Positions 32,520-39,287 of a DNA stretch of 39,287 nucleotides are shown here, piece after piece. Location: contig ONDA01000028.1 in the NCBI GenBank assembly GCA_900316475.1, forward strand, positions 1 through 39,287, in the 5' to 3' direction. Below the pieces are notes generated by a model. The model was not told where the DNA came from. It worked only from the letters and a program-made list of their open reading frames with translations, and made no database searches. Source of the stretch: an uncultured Prevotellaceae bacterium. GTDB taxonomy: Bacteria > Bacteroidota > Bacteroidia > Bacteroidales > Bacteroidaceae. Made by a program: the position numbers and the translations under genes. Position 1 is the first letter of the stretch. The number at the start of each line of letters is the position of its first letter.

Positions 32520-33673
32520 TGTCGTGCAGCAATATGGTTATACATGGGGTTGGCATACATCGTGAGGATACGCTCACGCAGGAATGGTACGTCCTTGCCG
32601 GGAATCGTGATCTTGGCTATCTGTCCGTCGACATACTTCTCAAAGCGCTCCACGTCGGCTGGCGTATAGTGGCTCGTGCGCTCCTGCTTGCCTTCAAGCA
32701 GGTCGGCAGCAATGTAATTACAGGGGAAGAGCTTGTAGCCGCAGTGTATCTCACGGTCCATGCGATGAGCTAACGCCTGGAAGTATTCGTTCTTAGGCAG
32801 ACTGTTGTCAAGCTCGCCCATCCAGCTGTTGACAGGCTTACCGCAGTGGTAGTTCACGCGACCCTTATAGCCGAAGATGCCTGTCTTCATGTTGTCAAGG
32901 TCGTCCTGACGGCTCTTCTTGAACGACGGGTTGTCGCGCTTCAGCTGGAACTCCTGAGCCTTGAGATAGTCGCACGGGTCATACTCATAGCTGATAGTCA
33001 GCGGCACGATGTTCAGTTCGCGCAGCTCGCCGCCCATCGCCAGCATCTTCAGCACCGACTCCTGCGTGCGGTCGTCGCTGTCCTTGGCGCGCCCTTCGCG
33101 CTGCGCTATCCAGATGTTCTCACGCTTCTGCGTCACGGCATAGTGTATGTACTGGCTCATCAGCATACTCGACCGCAGCATCTCGTGGGCCGTCAAGCCG
33201 CGGCGCACGGTGAACGCCTTGTTCATACGGACGAGCCGCTTGATCCAGGGATAAATCAGCAGGTTGTCGCCAATGCCTATCTCAACCGTCGTCTGATAGC
33301 CGGCATTAATCAGCAGTACGTCCAGGAAAGCCGAGTCGAGCACTATGTCGCGGTGGTTGGAGACAAAGGTGAAGCGCTCGTCGCGCTTCCCTTCCGGCAG
33401 CAGGTCATGGCCGAAGGTGCATCCATCCGTATGCTTGCGGATGATGTAGTTCACGATGGGCTTCATAAACCGCTTCTGGAAGTCCAGCGGCGTCTTCACG
33501 CCCTTAAATGCCAGGCGCAGTGCGCCATTGCGCAACAACTTGGGCAGCCACGGAGCGAAGCCCTTCATCATCACGTTAAACTGGCGGTCGCTAATCAGCT
33601 CCTCGAACGCCTGCTGCATCTCTTCCGGCTCATACGGCCTGATTTCGTCGAACTCATGAATATCGTACTTCAT
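32516..33673 (-). CDS. PlsC-like glycerol acyltransferase family protein
   Basis: The 385-residue protein is probably membrane-associated on the cytoplasmic side and involved in phospholipid or other lipid acylation. Motif I appears as SNHRDIVLD (H107, D113), which is H-x5-D and not the canonical H-x4-D; D109 lies within it. A substrate-binding EGR motif is present as AQREGRAKDSDDRTQ (about 192-206). The long C-terminal region (about 230-385) is particular to this Bacteroidota group. The acyl acceptor cannot be deduced. It follows ddl by 65 bp and overlaps the NigD-like gene. Confidence 0.72.
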   Translation of the reverse strand: MKYDIHEFDEIRPYEPEEMQQAFEELISDRQFNVMMKGFAPWLPKLLRNGALRLAFKGVKTPLDFQKRFMKPIVNYIIRKHTDGCTFGHDLLPEGKRDERFTFVSNHRDIVLDSAFLDVLLINAGYQTTVEIGIGDNLLIYPWIKRLVRMNKAFTVRRGLTAHEMLRSSMLMSQYIHYAVTQKRENIWIAQREGRAKDSDDRTQESVLKMLAMGGELRELNIVPLTISYEYDPCDYLKAQEFQLKRDNPSFKKSRQDDLDNMKTGIFGYKGRVNYHCGKPVNSWMGELDNSLPKNEYFQALAHRMDREIHCGYKLFPCNYIAADLLEGKQERTSHYTPADVERFEKYVDGQIAKITIPGKDVPFLRERILTMYANPMYNHIAARQ

Positions 33674-33694
33674 AACGGCGGCAGCTTATTTTGT

Positions 33695-33735
33695 TCAATT
33701 CACAATTGACAATTCACAATTCAGAATTCACAATT
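33695..33735. repeat. AATTCAC short tandem repeat
   Basis: About five copies of CAATTCA / CAATTGA words fill the gap between ddl and the acyltransferase gene. Similar AATT runs occur at 6749-6775. Confidence 0.6.
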
Positions 33736-33738
33736 TAC

Positions 33739-34728
33739 TCAGAACTGGTTCTCGACGATGTCGGCCAGGACATCCTTCATCTCCAAGCCGGCGGCACGCA
33801 CCTGCTGGGGAATAAAGCTGGTGGCGGTCATGCCCGGCGTGGTGTTCACCTCGAGCATGGAAATCTTTCCTTCCTTCGAGATGATGTAGTCGATGCGGAT
33901 GATGCCGTTGCAGCGCAGGATGTCGTAGATGTGGCTGGTAACCTTCGAGACACGCTCTGCTATCTCGGGGGCAATGCGGGCCGGGGTTATCTCCTGCACC
34001 TGACCATTGTACTTGGCGTCGTAGTCGAAGAACTCGTTCGACGTCACCACCTCGGTGATAGGCAGCAGGACGGTCTTCTCGCGCGTCTTGTAACAACCCT
34101 GAGTAATCTCGGTGCCGTCGAGGAACGATTCGACCATCACCTCGGGACTCTCCATCATCGCCTTGCGGATGGCGGGAGCCAGCTGGTCGGCGTTCTTCAC
34201 CTTCGTCACGCCGAACGACGAGCCGTCGGCAGCCGGCTTCACGAAGCAGGGCATACCTATCTGGCGCTCTATCTCCTCGTCGCTGACCAGCTCCTCATAG
34301 CCCTTGCGGATAAGCAGCGACTCGGCCACGCTGACACCATAGCCGCGGAGATACTGGTTGAGGACGAACTTGTCGAAGGTCATGGCCTCGACGAGCACGC
34401 CGCTGGTGGAGTAGGGCAGTCCGATGAGGTCGAAATACCCCTGCAGACGGCCGTTCTCGCCGGGGGTGCCGTGGATGGTGATGTAGGCGTAGTCGAAGCA
34501 TCGCTTCTGGCCGTCCTCTGTAAACGAGAAGTCGTTACGGTCAATCTTGGCCGTCAGTCCGCCGGGCAGCTCTACTTTCCAGTCGAGTCCCTTGATGTCA
34601 ACAATGTAGACGTTATAGCGTTCTTTGTCAAAGAATGAATAAAGTCCTTGTGCCGAGCGCAACGATACGTCGTGCTCCGATGAGTCGCCACCACAGACGA
34701 TGGCAATGGTTCTCTTCAAATTAATCAT
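33739..34728 (-). CDS. ddl: D-alanine--D-alanine ligase
   Basis: This 329-residue ATP-grasp enzyme makes the D-Ala-D-Ala dipeptide of peptidoglycan. Visible family features are AIVCGGDSSEHDVSLRSA (10-27), HGTPGENGRLQGYFDLIGLPY, the ATP-binding FVKPAADGSSFGVTKV, and the metal-binding IRIDYI and MLEVNTTPGMT. It lies between the pseudouridine synthase gene, which it overlaps by four bases, and the acyltransferase gene. The PASTA-rluD-ddl order is familiar from Bacteroides. Confidence 0.96.
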   Translation of the reverse strand: MINLKRTIAIVCGGDSSEHDVSLRSAQGLYSFFDKERYNVYIVDIKGLDWKVELPGGLTAKIDRNDFSFTEDGQKRCFDYAYITIHGTPGENGRLQGYFDLIGLPYSTSGVLVEAMTFDKFVLNQYLRGYGVSVAESLLIRKGYEELVSDEEIERQIGMPCFVKPAADGSSFGVTKVKNADQLAPAIRKAMMESPEVMVESFLDGTEITQGCYKTREKTVLLPITEVVTSNEFFDYDAKYNGQVQEITPARIAPEIAERVSKVTSHIYDILRCNGIIRIDYIISKEGKISMLEVNTTPGMTATSFIPQQVRAAGLEMKDVLADIVENQF

Positions 34729-35747
34729 AGTGTGTTATTTGTATTTCCTTTTATATAAGTTCTCCATTTCTCAATCACGGCGGCCATGTCCTCTGGCCAC
34801 TCGCTGGTGAAGTCCATCTGCTGGCCTGTCGTGGGGTGGACGAAACCAAGCGTGCGGGCGTGCAGCACCTGGCGTGGACAGAGCCGGAAGCAGTTCTGGA
34901 TGAATGCCTTGTAGGTCGACGACCGCTCGCCGCGCAGAATCTCGGTGCCTCCGTAACGCTCGTCGCAGAACAGGGGGTGGCCGATGTGCTTCATGTGGGC
35001 ACGTATCTGGTGGGTGCGTCCCGTCTCCAGGCGGCACTCCACCAGGGTGGTGTAGCCGAAGCGCTCCAGCGTGCGCCAGTGGGTGACGGCAGGCTTGCCT
35101 GTGTCGCTGTCGGGCGGGAAGACGGCCATGCGCTGACGGTCGCGGGGGTCGCGGCCTATGTTGCCCTCGATGCGTCCCGCGTCCTCGGTGAAGTGTCCCC
35201 ACACCAGGGCGTTGTAGGAGCGGTGGGTGTCGTGGTCGAAGAACTGCTTGCCCAGCGAGGTCTTCGCCTCGGGGGTCTTCGCCACGACGAGCAGTCCGCT
35301 GGTGTCCTTGTCGATGCGGTGTACCAGGCCGACACTCGGGTCGTTGGGGTCGTAGGTCGGCAGGTTACGCAGGTGCCAGGCAATGGCGTTGACCAGCGTG
35401 CCGTGGAAGTTGCCCACACCGGGATGCACCACCATGCCGGCGGGCTTGTTGATGACCATCAGCTGGTCGTCCTCGTAGACCACGTCGAGCGGCAGCTCCT
35501 CGGGCTCGATGGTCGTGTCGTAGTGCGGATAGTCGAGCATCAGCGTGACGACATCGCCCGGGCGTACCTTATAGTTACTCTTCACGGGACGGTCGCCGAC
35601 ATAGATGAACCCCGCGTCGGCAGCCTGCTGGATGCGGTTGCGCGTGGTGTGCTGCATGTGCTCGGTCAGGAACTTGTCTATGCGCAGCGGCTCCTGACCG
35701 CCGTCCACTTCTATACGGAAGTGCTCGTATAACTCATCACTGTCCAT
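34725..35747 (-). CDS. rluD: RluD-type 23S rRNA pseudouridine synthase
   Basis: The protein has 340 residues from the ATG at 35747; an in-frame ATG five codons earlier (35762) is possible. It has an N-terminal S4 RNA-binding domain (RIDKFLTEHMQHTTRNRIQQ, then GDVVTLML) and the RluA/RluD catalytic core. The catalytic Asp lies in HRIDKDTSGLLVVAK, and the substrate motifs GRTHQIRAHMKHIGHPL and LHARTLGF are clear. RluD modifies helix 69 of 23S rRNA; the exact target here is inferred from family resemblance. It starts within the 3' end of the PASTA gene and overlaps ddl by four bases. Confidence 0.9.
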   Translation of the reverse strand: MDSDELYEHFRIEVDGGQEPLRIDKFLTEHMQHTTRNRIQQAADAGFIYVGDRPVKSNYKVRPGDVVTLMLDYPHYDTTIEPEELPLDVVYEDDQLMVINKPAGMVVHPGVGNFHGTLVNAIAWHLRNLPTYDPNDPSVGLVHRIDKDTSGLLVVAKTPEAKTSLGKQFFDHDTHRSYNALVWGHFTEDAGRIEGNIGRDPRDRQRMAVFPPDSDTGKPAVTHWRTLERFGYTTLVECRLETGRTHQIRAHMKHIGHPLFCDERYGGTEILRGERSSTYKAFIQNCFRLCPRQVLHARTLGFVHPTTGQQMDFTSEWPEDMAAVIEKWRTYIKGNTNNTL

Positions 35748-36417
35748 CGCTCGTCTCGTCATTCGTATCCGGAACCTCGACTTCTACGAAATCGTCCTCG
35801 CCATCGATGTACTGCTGGTCTATGTCGTCGGCATCCGTGTAGTCAATGTCTTCCTCTTCGCCGTACTGGCCGTTACCGATGATAAGCGTCAGCGGCGAGT
35901 CGATGGACACGTGGTCGCCCGTGTTGACATGACGGCCGCGCGAGAGAATACCGTATACCCAGTCGCGCTCGCCGGTAACACGCTTCGGCGGCAACAGCTT
36001 GAAGCCGAGCGACGTCAGCTTGGCCTCGGCCTCACGGTAGCTGCTGTTGTCTATCAGGTCGGGAATGGGAAACGACGGCGACGACGGCGAGTTGATAGTG
36101 ACATAGATGATGTGGCCCGACTTGACCTTCATGCCCGGGCCTGGCGACTGTGCCAAGATGCAGTCGGCGGGCAACCGCTTGTTGTAGCCCGAATCGGACA
36201 CGACGAGTTCCAGTCCTTTCTCTATCAACAGCAGGCGAGCGTTGGCTGCACGCATATTCGCCAGGTCGGGTACCTCGATGCCCTCGCCATGATGGGTATA
36301 GACTTCCAGTCCATACTTCACGCCGAAGCATAGTCCCACAACGACCAGCGCCATAGCCAGCAGATTTCCGCACAGGTAGAAGCTGCAGAATTTGCCAAAA
36401 AACTCCTTTGCTTTCAT
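35737..36417 (-). CDS. PASTA domain membrane protein
   Basis: The 226-residue protein has a short cytoplasmic N-terminus and one transmembrane helix (about 15-35). Two to three PASTA repeats follow: IEVPDLANMRAANARLLLIEKGL, FPIPDLIDNSSYREAEAKLTSLGF and a weaker third. The tail after residue 185 is very acidic (EEEDIDYTDADDIDQQ, then EDDFVEVEVPD). PASTA domains bind peptidoglycan or muropeptides; there is no kinase or penicillin-binding domain here. As first gene of the operon with ddl it probably links wall sensing to precursor supply, but that is inference. Its promoter overlaps the rpmH terminator. Confidence 0.87.
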   Translation of the reverse strand: MKAKEFFGKFCSFYLCGNLLAMALVVVGLCFGVKYGLEVYTHHGEGIEVPDLANMRAANARLLLIEKGLELVVSDSGYNKRLPADCILAQSPGPGMKVKSGHIIYVTINSPSSPSFPIPDLIDNSSYREAEAKLTSLGFKLLPPKRVTGERDWVYGILSRGRHVNTGDHVSIDSPLTLIIGNGQYGEEEDIDYTDADDIDQQYIDGEDDFVEVEVPDTNDETSDGQ

Positions 36418-36438
36418 CTATGAATATCTTTTCGCCCA

Positions 36439-36469
36439 CAAAAGTACAAAAAAAACAGAAAGAAGCAAA
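36439..36469 (-). promoter_or_regulatory. Promoter of the PASTA-rluD-ddl operon
   Basis: On the minus strand TTTG (36469 to 36466) and TACTTTTG (36446 to 36439) are 19 bp apart. The -33 element lies in the loop of the rpmH terminator. Confidence 0.7.
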
Positions 36470-36496
36470 GAAAATCTTCACTTCTTTCTGTTTTTT
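36450..36496 (-). terminator. rpmH terminator
   Basis: A perfect 16-bp stem (arms 36450-36465 and 36481-36496, core CAGAAAGAAG / CTTCTTTCTG) has a 15-base loop and U-runs on both strands. Confidence 0.8.
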
Positions 36497-36528
36497 GCTT
36501 TGTTTTTTCTTTTGAAGCGTCCGTTCTT

Positions 36529-36684
36529 TTACTTTCCGTGATGCTCATCAGAAACAGTTAACTTCTTACGACCCTTTGCGCGGCGTGAAGCCAACACGCG
36601 GCGACCATTCTTAGTGGCCATTCTCTCACGGAAGCCGTGCTTGTTGACGCGACGGCGATTGTGCGGCTGAAATGTTCTTTTCAT
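36529..36684 (-). CDS. rpmH: 50S ribosomal protein L34
   Basis: A 51-residue protein reading [18 protein letters not shown], then [20 protein letters not shown], and ending in a Lys-rich [13 protein letters not shown] tail. The first 44 residues are a standard L34 and the acidic/His tail is a Bacteroidota feature. It is a single-gene unit with its own promoter (36730-36760) and terminator, divergent from efp and not linked to rnpA as in many bacteria. Confidence 0.96.
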   Translation of the reverse strand: MKRTFQPHNRRRVNKHGFRERMATKNGRRVLASRRAKGRKKLTVSDEHHGK

Positions 36685-36729
36685 TGCTGTCTACTCTTAT
36701 TTTTATTATTTATTATTCGTTTTGGGGTG

Positions 36730-36760
36730 CAAAAGTACTCATTTCTTTTGAATTACGCAA
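36730..36760 (-). promoter_or_regulatory. rpmH promoter
   Basis: On the minus strand CTTG near 36761-36758 and TACTTTTG (36737 to 36730) are 20 bp apart. The leader to the rpmH ATG is about 40 bases. Confidence 0.6.
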
Positions 36761-36811
36761 GTTTTTTGGCAAATTTTCTCATTTCTCATTTCGCATTTCT
36801 CATTTTTTTTG

Positions 36812-36819
36812 TACCTTTG
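36812..36819 (+). promoter_or_regulatory. -7 element of efp
   Basis: TACCTTTG lies about 38 bp before the efp start. The upstream sequence is a run of CTCATTT / CGCATTT words without a clean -33 element. Confidence 0.55.
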
Positions 36820-36857
36820 CACCCCGAAAGCAATATAAAAACAATATTTTAGGTTAT

Positions 36858-37424
36858 ATGATTAATTCACAAGACATTAAAAAAGGCACCGCCATTCGCA
36901 TGGACGGTAGCATCTGGGTTTGCATCGATTTCCAGCACCGCAAGCCGGGTAAGGGTAACACCATCATGATTATCAAGGTGAAGAACGTCAGCGACGGCCG
37001 CGTGCTGGAGCGCCGCTTCAACATCGGCGAGAAACTCGAGGACGTCGTCATCGAGCGCCGCCCCTACCAGTACCTCTACGAGGACCAGTCGGGACGCATC
37101 TTTATGAACCAGGAGACCTTCGAGCAGATTCCCATCGACAACGAGCTCGTCATTGGCCATGAGTTCATGAAGGAGAGCGACATCGTGGAAGTGGTGAGCG
37201 ACACGACCGACGGCACCATCCTCTACGCTGAGATGCCGGTGAAGACCAACCTCCGCGTGATCCACTCTGAGCCGGGCGTGAAGGGCGACACCGCTACGAA
37301 CACGCTGAAGCCCGCTACGCTGGAGACCGGCGTCGAGGTACGCGTTCCTCTGTTCATCAACGAGGGCGACCTCATCCAGGTCGACACCCGCGACGGCAGC
37401 TATCTGGCTCGCGTCAAGGAGTAA
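36858..37424 (+). CDS. efp: Translation elongation factor P
   Basis: The 188-residue factor relieves ribosome stalling at proline runs. Domain I carries the loop RKPGKGNT, with the modifiable residue at K32 (equivalent to E. coli K34). Domains II and III follow with RPYQYLYEDQSGRIFMN and the C-terminal signature LETGVEVRVPLFINEGDLI. No EpmA/EpmB-type modification gene is nearby. An upstream in-frame extension runs through the promoter and is rejected. Confidence 0.96.
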   Translation: MINSQDIKKGTAIRMDGSIWVCIDFQHRKPGKGNTIMIIKVKNVSDGRVLERRFNIGEKLEDVVIERRPYQYLYEDQSGRIFMNQETFEQIPIDNELVIGHEFMKESDIVEVVSDTTDGTILYAEMPVKTNLRVIHSEPGVKGDTATNTLKPATLETGVEVRVPLFINEGDLIQVDTRDGSYLARVKE

Positions 37425-37457
37425 GCTCCGCCTGTCCGGCACGTTATAACAAACAAG

Positions 37458-37493
37458 CGCCACTCTCCTCGTCAAGGGAGTGGCGTTTTTTTT
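37458..37493 (+). terminator. efp terminator
   Basis: The stem CGCCACTC / GAGTGGCG is followed by eight T. The next promoter begins 14 bp later. Confidence 0.85.
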
Positions 37494-37506
37494 GTGCGTC
37501 GAAAAA

Positions 37507-37538
37507 GTTGGCTGTTATAGAAAAAATGATTACCTTTG
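37507..37538 (+). promoter_or_regulatory. Promoter of the glycosyltransferase gene
   Basis: TTG at 37508-37510 and TACCTTTG at 37531-37538 are 20 bp apart. The start codon is at 37570. Confidence 0.7.
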
Positions 37539-37569
37539 CACTCGACAAAACATAACGGAAAGAAAGACC

Positions 37570-38712
37570 ATGAAGTATTCCATTATCGTACCCGTATTCA
37601 ACCGTCCCGACGAGGTGGACGAACTGCTGCAGAGCCTGACACGCCAGTCGCTGAGCGACTTCGAGGTGATTATCGTGGAAGACGGGTCGAAGAAACCCTG
37701 CAAGGAGGTGTGCGAAAAATATGCCGGCGCACTCGACATACATTATTATTATAAGGACAACAGCGGACCGGGACAGAGCCGCAACTACGGCGCAGAGCGC
37801 GCCAACGGCGACTGGCTCATCGTGCTCGACTCCGACGTGGTGCTCCCCGAAGGATACCTTGCTGCCGTAGACAAGAAGACTCAGCAAGGAAATGACGCCC
37901 CTCCCTCACAGGGAGGGGGTGGGGGAGAGTCTGCATGGGGCGGCCCCGACAGGGCCCATGAGTCGTTCACACCGGTGCAGAAAGCCATATCCTACTCCAT
38001 GACGTCGTTCTTCACGACGGGCGGCATCCGCGGCGGCAAGACGAAGCTCGACAAGTTCTTCCCGCGCTCCTACAACATGGGCATACGCCGCGAGGTGTAT
38101 CAGCGGCTGGGAGGCTTCTCGAAGATGCGCTTCGGCGAAGACATCGACTTCTCGTACCGCATCGTCGAGGCGGGCTATAAGACGGCGCTCATCCCCGAGG
38201 CGTGGGTGTGGCACAAGCGGCGAACGGACTTCCGCAAGTTCTTCCGCCAGGTCTATCATAGCGGCATAGCGCGCATCAACCTCGAGAAGCGGCATCCCGG
38301 CACGCTGAAGATTGTCCACCTGCTGCCGATGGTGTTCACCCTTGGCGTCATCCTGCTGCTACTGCTCTTCGCTGCCGGCGTAGCCCTGTATGCCGAGGGC
38401 GAGTATCTTGATGCCTGTGGCCTCCGTCCTACCGACAACATGCATCAGGGACTGGGCTTCACCTTGTGCGTCCTGTCGCTGCTGCCGCTATTGCTGTATA
38501 GCCTCATTATCTGCATCGACTCCAGCATCCGCAACCGAAGCCTCTGGGTGGGCCTGCTCAGCATCCCCGCCGCCTTCACCCAGCTCATGGGCTACGGCCT
38601 CGGCTTCATCGCGTCGTGGTGGAAACGCTGTGTGCTGAAGCAGGACGAGCAGTCGGCCGGCGAACAGTCGGCCGACGAGCGTACAGCCTTCGAGCGGAAC
38701 TTCTACAAATGA
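37570..38712 (+). CDS. Family 2 glycosyltransferase with an in-frame repeat insertion
   Basis: The 380-residue membrane protein has a GT-A domain (about 1-250): SIIVPVFNRPDEV at the start, VEDGS (37-40), the metal-binding LDSDV (D87, D89), and a catalytic-type FGEDIDFSYRI segment. Transmembrane segments lie at about 258-278, 295-317 and 327-350. It probably transfers a sugar to a lipid-linked or surface glycan; donor and acceptor are unknown and no other glycan genes are adjacent. Residues 110-121 (APPSQGGGGGES) are encoded by a copy of repeat A inserted in frame just after the DxD region. The C-terminus has a small duplication (EQSAGEQSADE). Confidence 0.87.
   Translation: MKYSIIVPVFNRPDEVDELLQSLTRQSLSDFEVIIVEDGSKKPCKEVCEKYAGALDIHYYYKDNSGPGQSRNYGAERANGDWLIVLDSDVVLPEGYLAAVDKKTQQGNDAPPSQGGGGGESAWGGPDRAHESFTPVQKAISYSMTSFFTTGGIRGGKTKLDKFFPRSYNMGIRREVYQRLGGFSKMRFGEDIDFSYRIVEAGYKTALIPEAWVWHKRRTDFRKFFRQVYHSGIARINLEKRHPGTLKIVHLLPMVFTLGVILLLLLFAAGVALYAEGEYLDACGLRPTDNMHQGLGFTLCVLSLLPLLLYSLIICIDSSIRNRSLWVGLLSIPAAFTQLMGYGLGFIASWWKRCVLKQDEQSAGEQSADERTAFERNFYK
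37897..37932. repeat. Palindromic repeat, family A, copy inside the glycosyltransferase gene
   Basis: The stem CCCCTCCCT / AGGGAGGGG around CAC is followed by GTGGGGGAGAGTCT, matching the family consensus with a few changes. It spans 36 bp, that is 12 codons, so the frame is kept. Confidence 0.8.
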
Positions 38713-38853
38713 GTTGTCTTGCCAAATGAGCTGGAGCTGATAAAAGCAGATACTTTTTGGGGTTGCACATCACTGAGTAGCATCACAATACCTGAAAAGG
38801 TTGAAGTGATATACCAAGAAGCGTTCTCTGGCTGTGGCTTGAAGGAAGTAAAA
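38713..38853 (+). pseudogene. BspA-type leucine-rich repeat fragment
   Basis: In the same frame as the glycosyltransferase and directly after its stop codon, the sequence reads LPNELELIKADTFWGCTSL, then SSITIPEKVEVIYQEAFSG. This is one and a half BspA (LRR_5) repeats. There is no start codon apart from a TTG, no signal peptide, and the similarity stops at about 38853 where antisense sequence of the ABC gene begins. It is a remnant of a larger surface-protein gene. Confidence 0.65.
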
Positions 38854-38860
38854 GAGAGAG

Positions 38861-39286
38861 TTATGCTTCAAAGACTAACTTCTGGAACGACCTGGCCATC
38901 GAGGAGGTTGATGATGCGCTGGGCGTAACCGGCATCTCGCTCAGAGTGGGTGGGCCATCGAGGAGGTTGATGATGCGCTGGGCGTAACCGGCATCTCGCT
39001 CAGAGTGGGTGACCATTACGACGGTAGTGCCCTCTTGGTTCAGCTGTGTCAGGAGTTGCATTACTTCGAGGCCGTTTTTAGAGTCGAGGTTACCAGTAGG
39101 CTCGTCGGCCAGGATGAGCTTGGGATTCATTACGACGGCACGGGCAATGGCGACGCGTTGCTGCTGACCACCCGAGAGCTGCTGAGGGAAGTGATGGGCG
39201 CGATGACTGATGGCCATGCGGCGCAATACCTCCTCTACCCTTGCCTTGCGCTCCTTCTTGGGCACACCCAAATAGGTAAGAGGCAA
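38861..39286 (-). CDS. ABC transporter ATP-binding protein (MacB/LolD type), partial and frameshifted
   Basis: Only the C-terminal part is in the window; the Walker A region lies beyond 39287. Visible are the signature LSGGQQQRVAIARA, Walker B LILADEPTGNLD, and the H-loop VTHS, followed by the LolD/MacB-like YAQRIINLLDG. A perfect 59-bp tandem duplication (38894-39011) then shifts the frame. The present reading ends ...GPPTLSEMPVTPSAS, while the second copy would restore LLDGQVVPEVSL and a stop at 38868-38870. The ATPase core is intact, so the product may still work with an altered tail. The permease is not in the window. Confidence 0.8.
   Translation of the reverse strand: MPLTYLGVPKKERKARVEEVLRRMAISHRAHHFPQQLSGGQQQRVAIARAVVMNPKLILADEPTGNLDSKNGLEVMQLLTQLNQEGTTVVMVTHSERDAGYAQRIINLLDGPPTLSEMPVTPSASSTSSMARSFQKLVFEA
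38894..39011. repeat. 59-bp perfect tandem duplication in the ABC ATPase gene
   Basis: Two adjacent copies, 38894-38952 and 38953-39011, both begin GGCCATCGAGGAGG or its in-phase equivalent and end GAGTGGGTG. Because 59 is not a multiple of three, it causes a frameshift. Confidence 0.85.
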
Positions 39287-39287
39287 C

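Noticed and set aside
38719-38928. 69-residue plus-strand frame as a functional small protein
   Set aside because: It begins with TTG inside a leucine-rich repeat and ends in antisense sequence of the ABC gene, so it is better explained as a remnant.

Overview
The window comes from a Bacteroidota chromosome, most probably a GC-rich Prevotella relative. Most promoters I can place match the Bacteroidota consensus (TTTG or TTG near -33, TAnnTTTG near -7, about 20 bp apart) and not the sigma70 type. Gene content agrees: NigD-like and DUF4923 lipoproteins, DUF4271 beside hemD, N-succinylornithine carbamoyltransferase, and an orphan BspA-type LRR piece. There is no prophage, CRISPR array or complete transposon.

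Layout. 1-1.2 kb: a 21-bp repeat array, then xerD. 1.2-3.7 kb (minus): OmpA-like porin followed by a von Willebrand A lipoprotein. 3.9-11.8 kb (plus): M16 peptidase, metK, DUF4271, hemD, rnpA, yidD, tyrS, then tRNA-Gln. 12-16.3 kb (plus): kduI-kduD (uronate catabolism), sufS, rnhB and a DUF4923 lipoprotein. 16.3-16.45 kb (minus): a predicted stand-alone small RNA. 16.5-21.5 kb: GH35 beta-galactosidase (plus) facing GH3 beta-glucosidase (minus), the latter flanked by two orphan gene tails. 21.8-23.3 kb: gpmI. 23.4-27.4 kb: a DNA-repair-like cluster (radical SAM/HhH protein, DUF4130 protein, Ung) followed by a DUF3109 protein. 27.4-31.9 kb: AraC regulator (minus), OMP, phosphate acyltransferase, succinylornithine carbamoyltransferase, threonine aldolase. 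31.9-36.4 kb (minus): operon PASTA protein, rluD-type synthase, ddl, acyltransferase, NigD-like lipoprotein. 36.5-38.7 kb: rpmH (minus), efp and a family 2 glycosyltransferase (plus). 38.7-39.3 kb: a BspA LRR remnant abutting a damaged, partial ABC-transporter ATPase.

The most notable signals are repeats. A 38-bp palindromic family occurs four times: twice directly against a stop codon, once in frame inside a glycosyltransferase, once in frame at the start of the DUF3109 gene. A different 81-bp palindromic element sits in frame inside the GH35 gene (27 codons). A 21-bp dyad repeat (two helical turns) forms arrays at two intergenic sites and a single copy at a third. The most system-like gene cluster is radical SAM-DUF4130-Ung, a conserved but biochemically uncharacterised DNA repair or modification module.

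All calls come from reading the sequence and from remembered family features; no database search was run.
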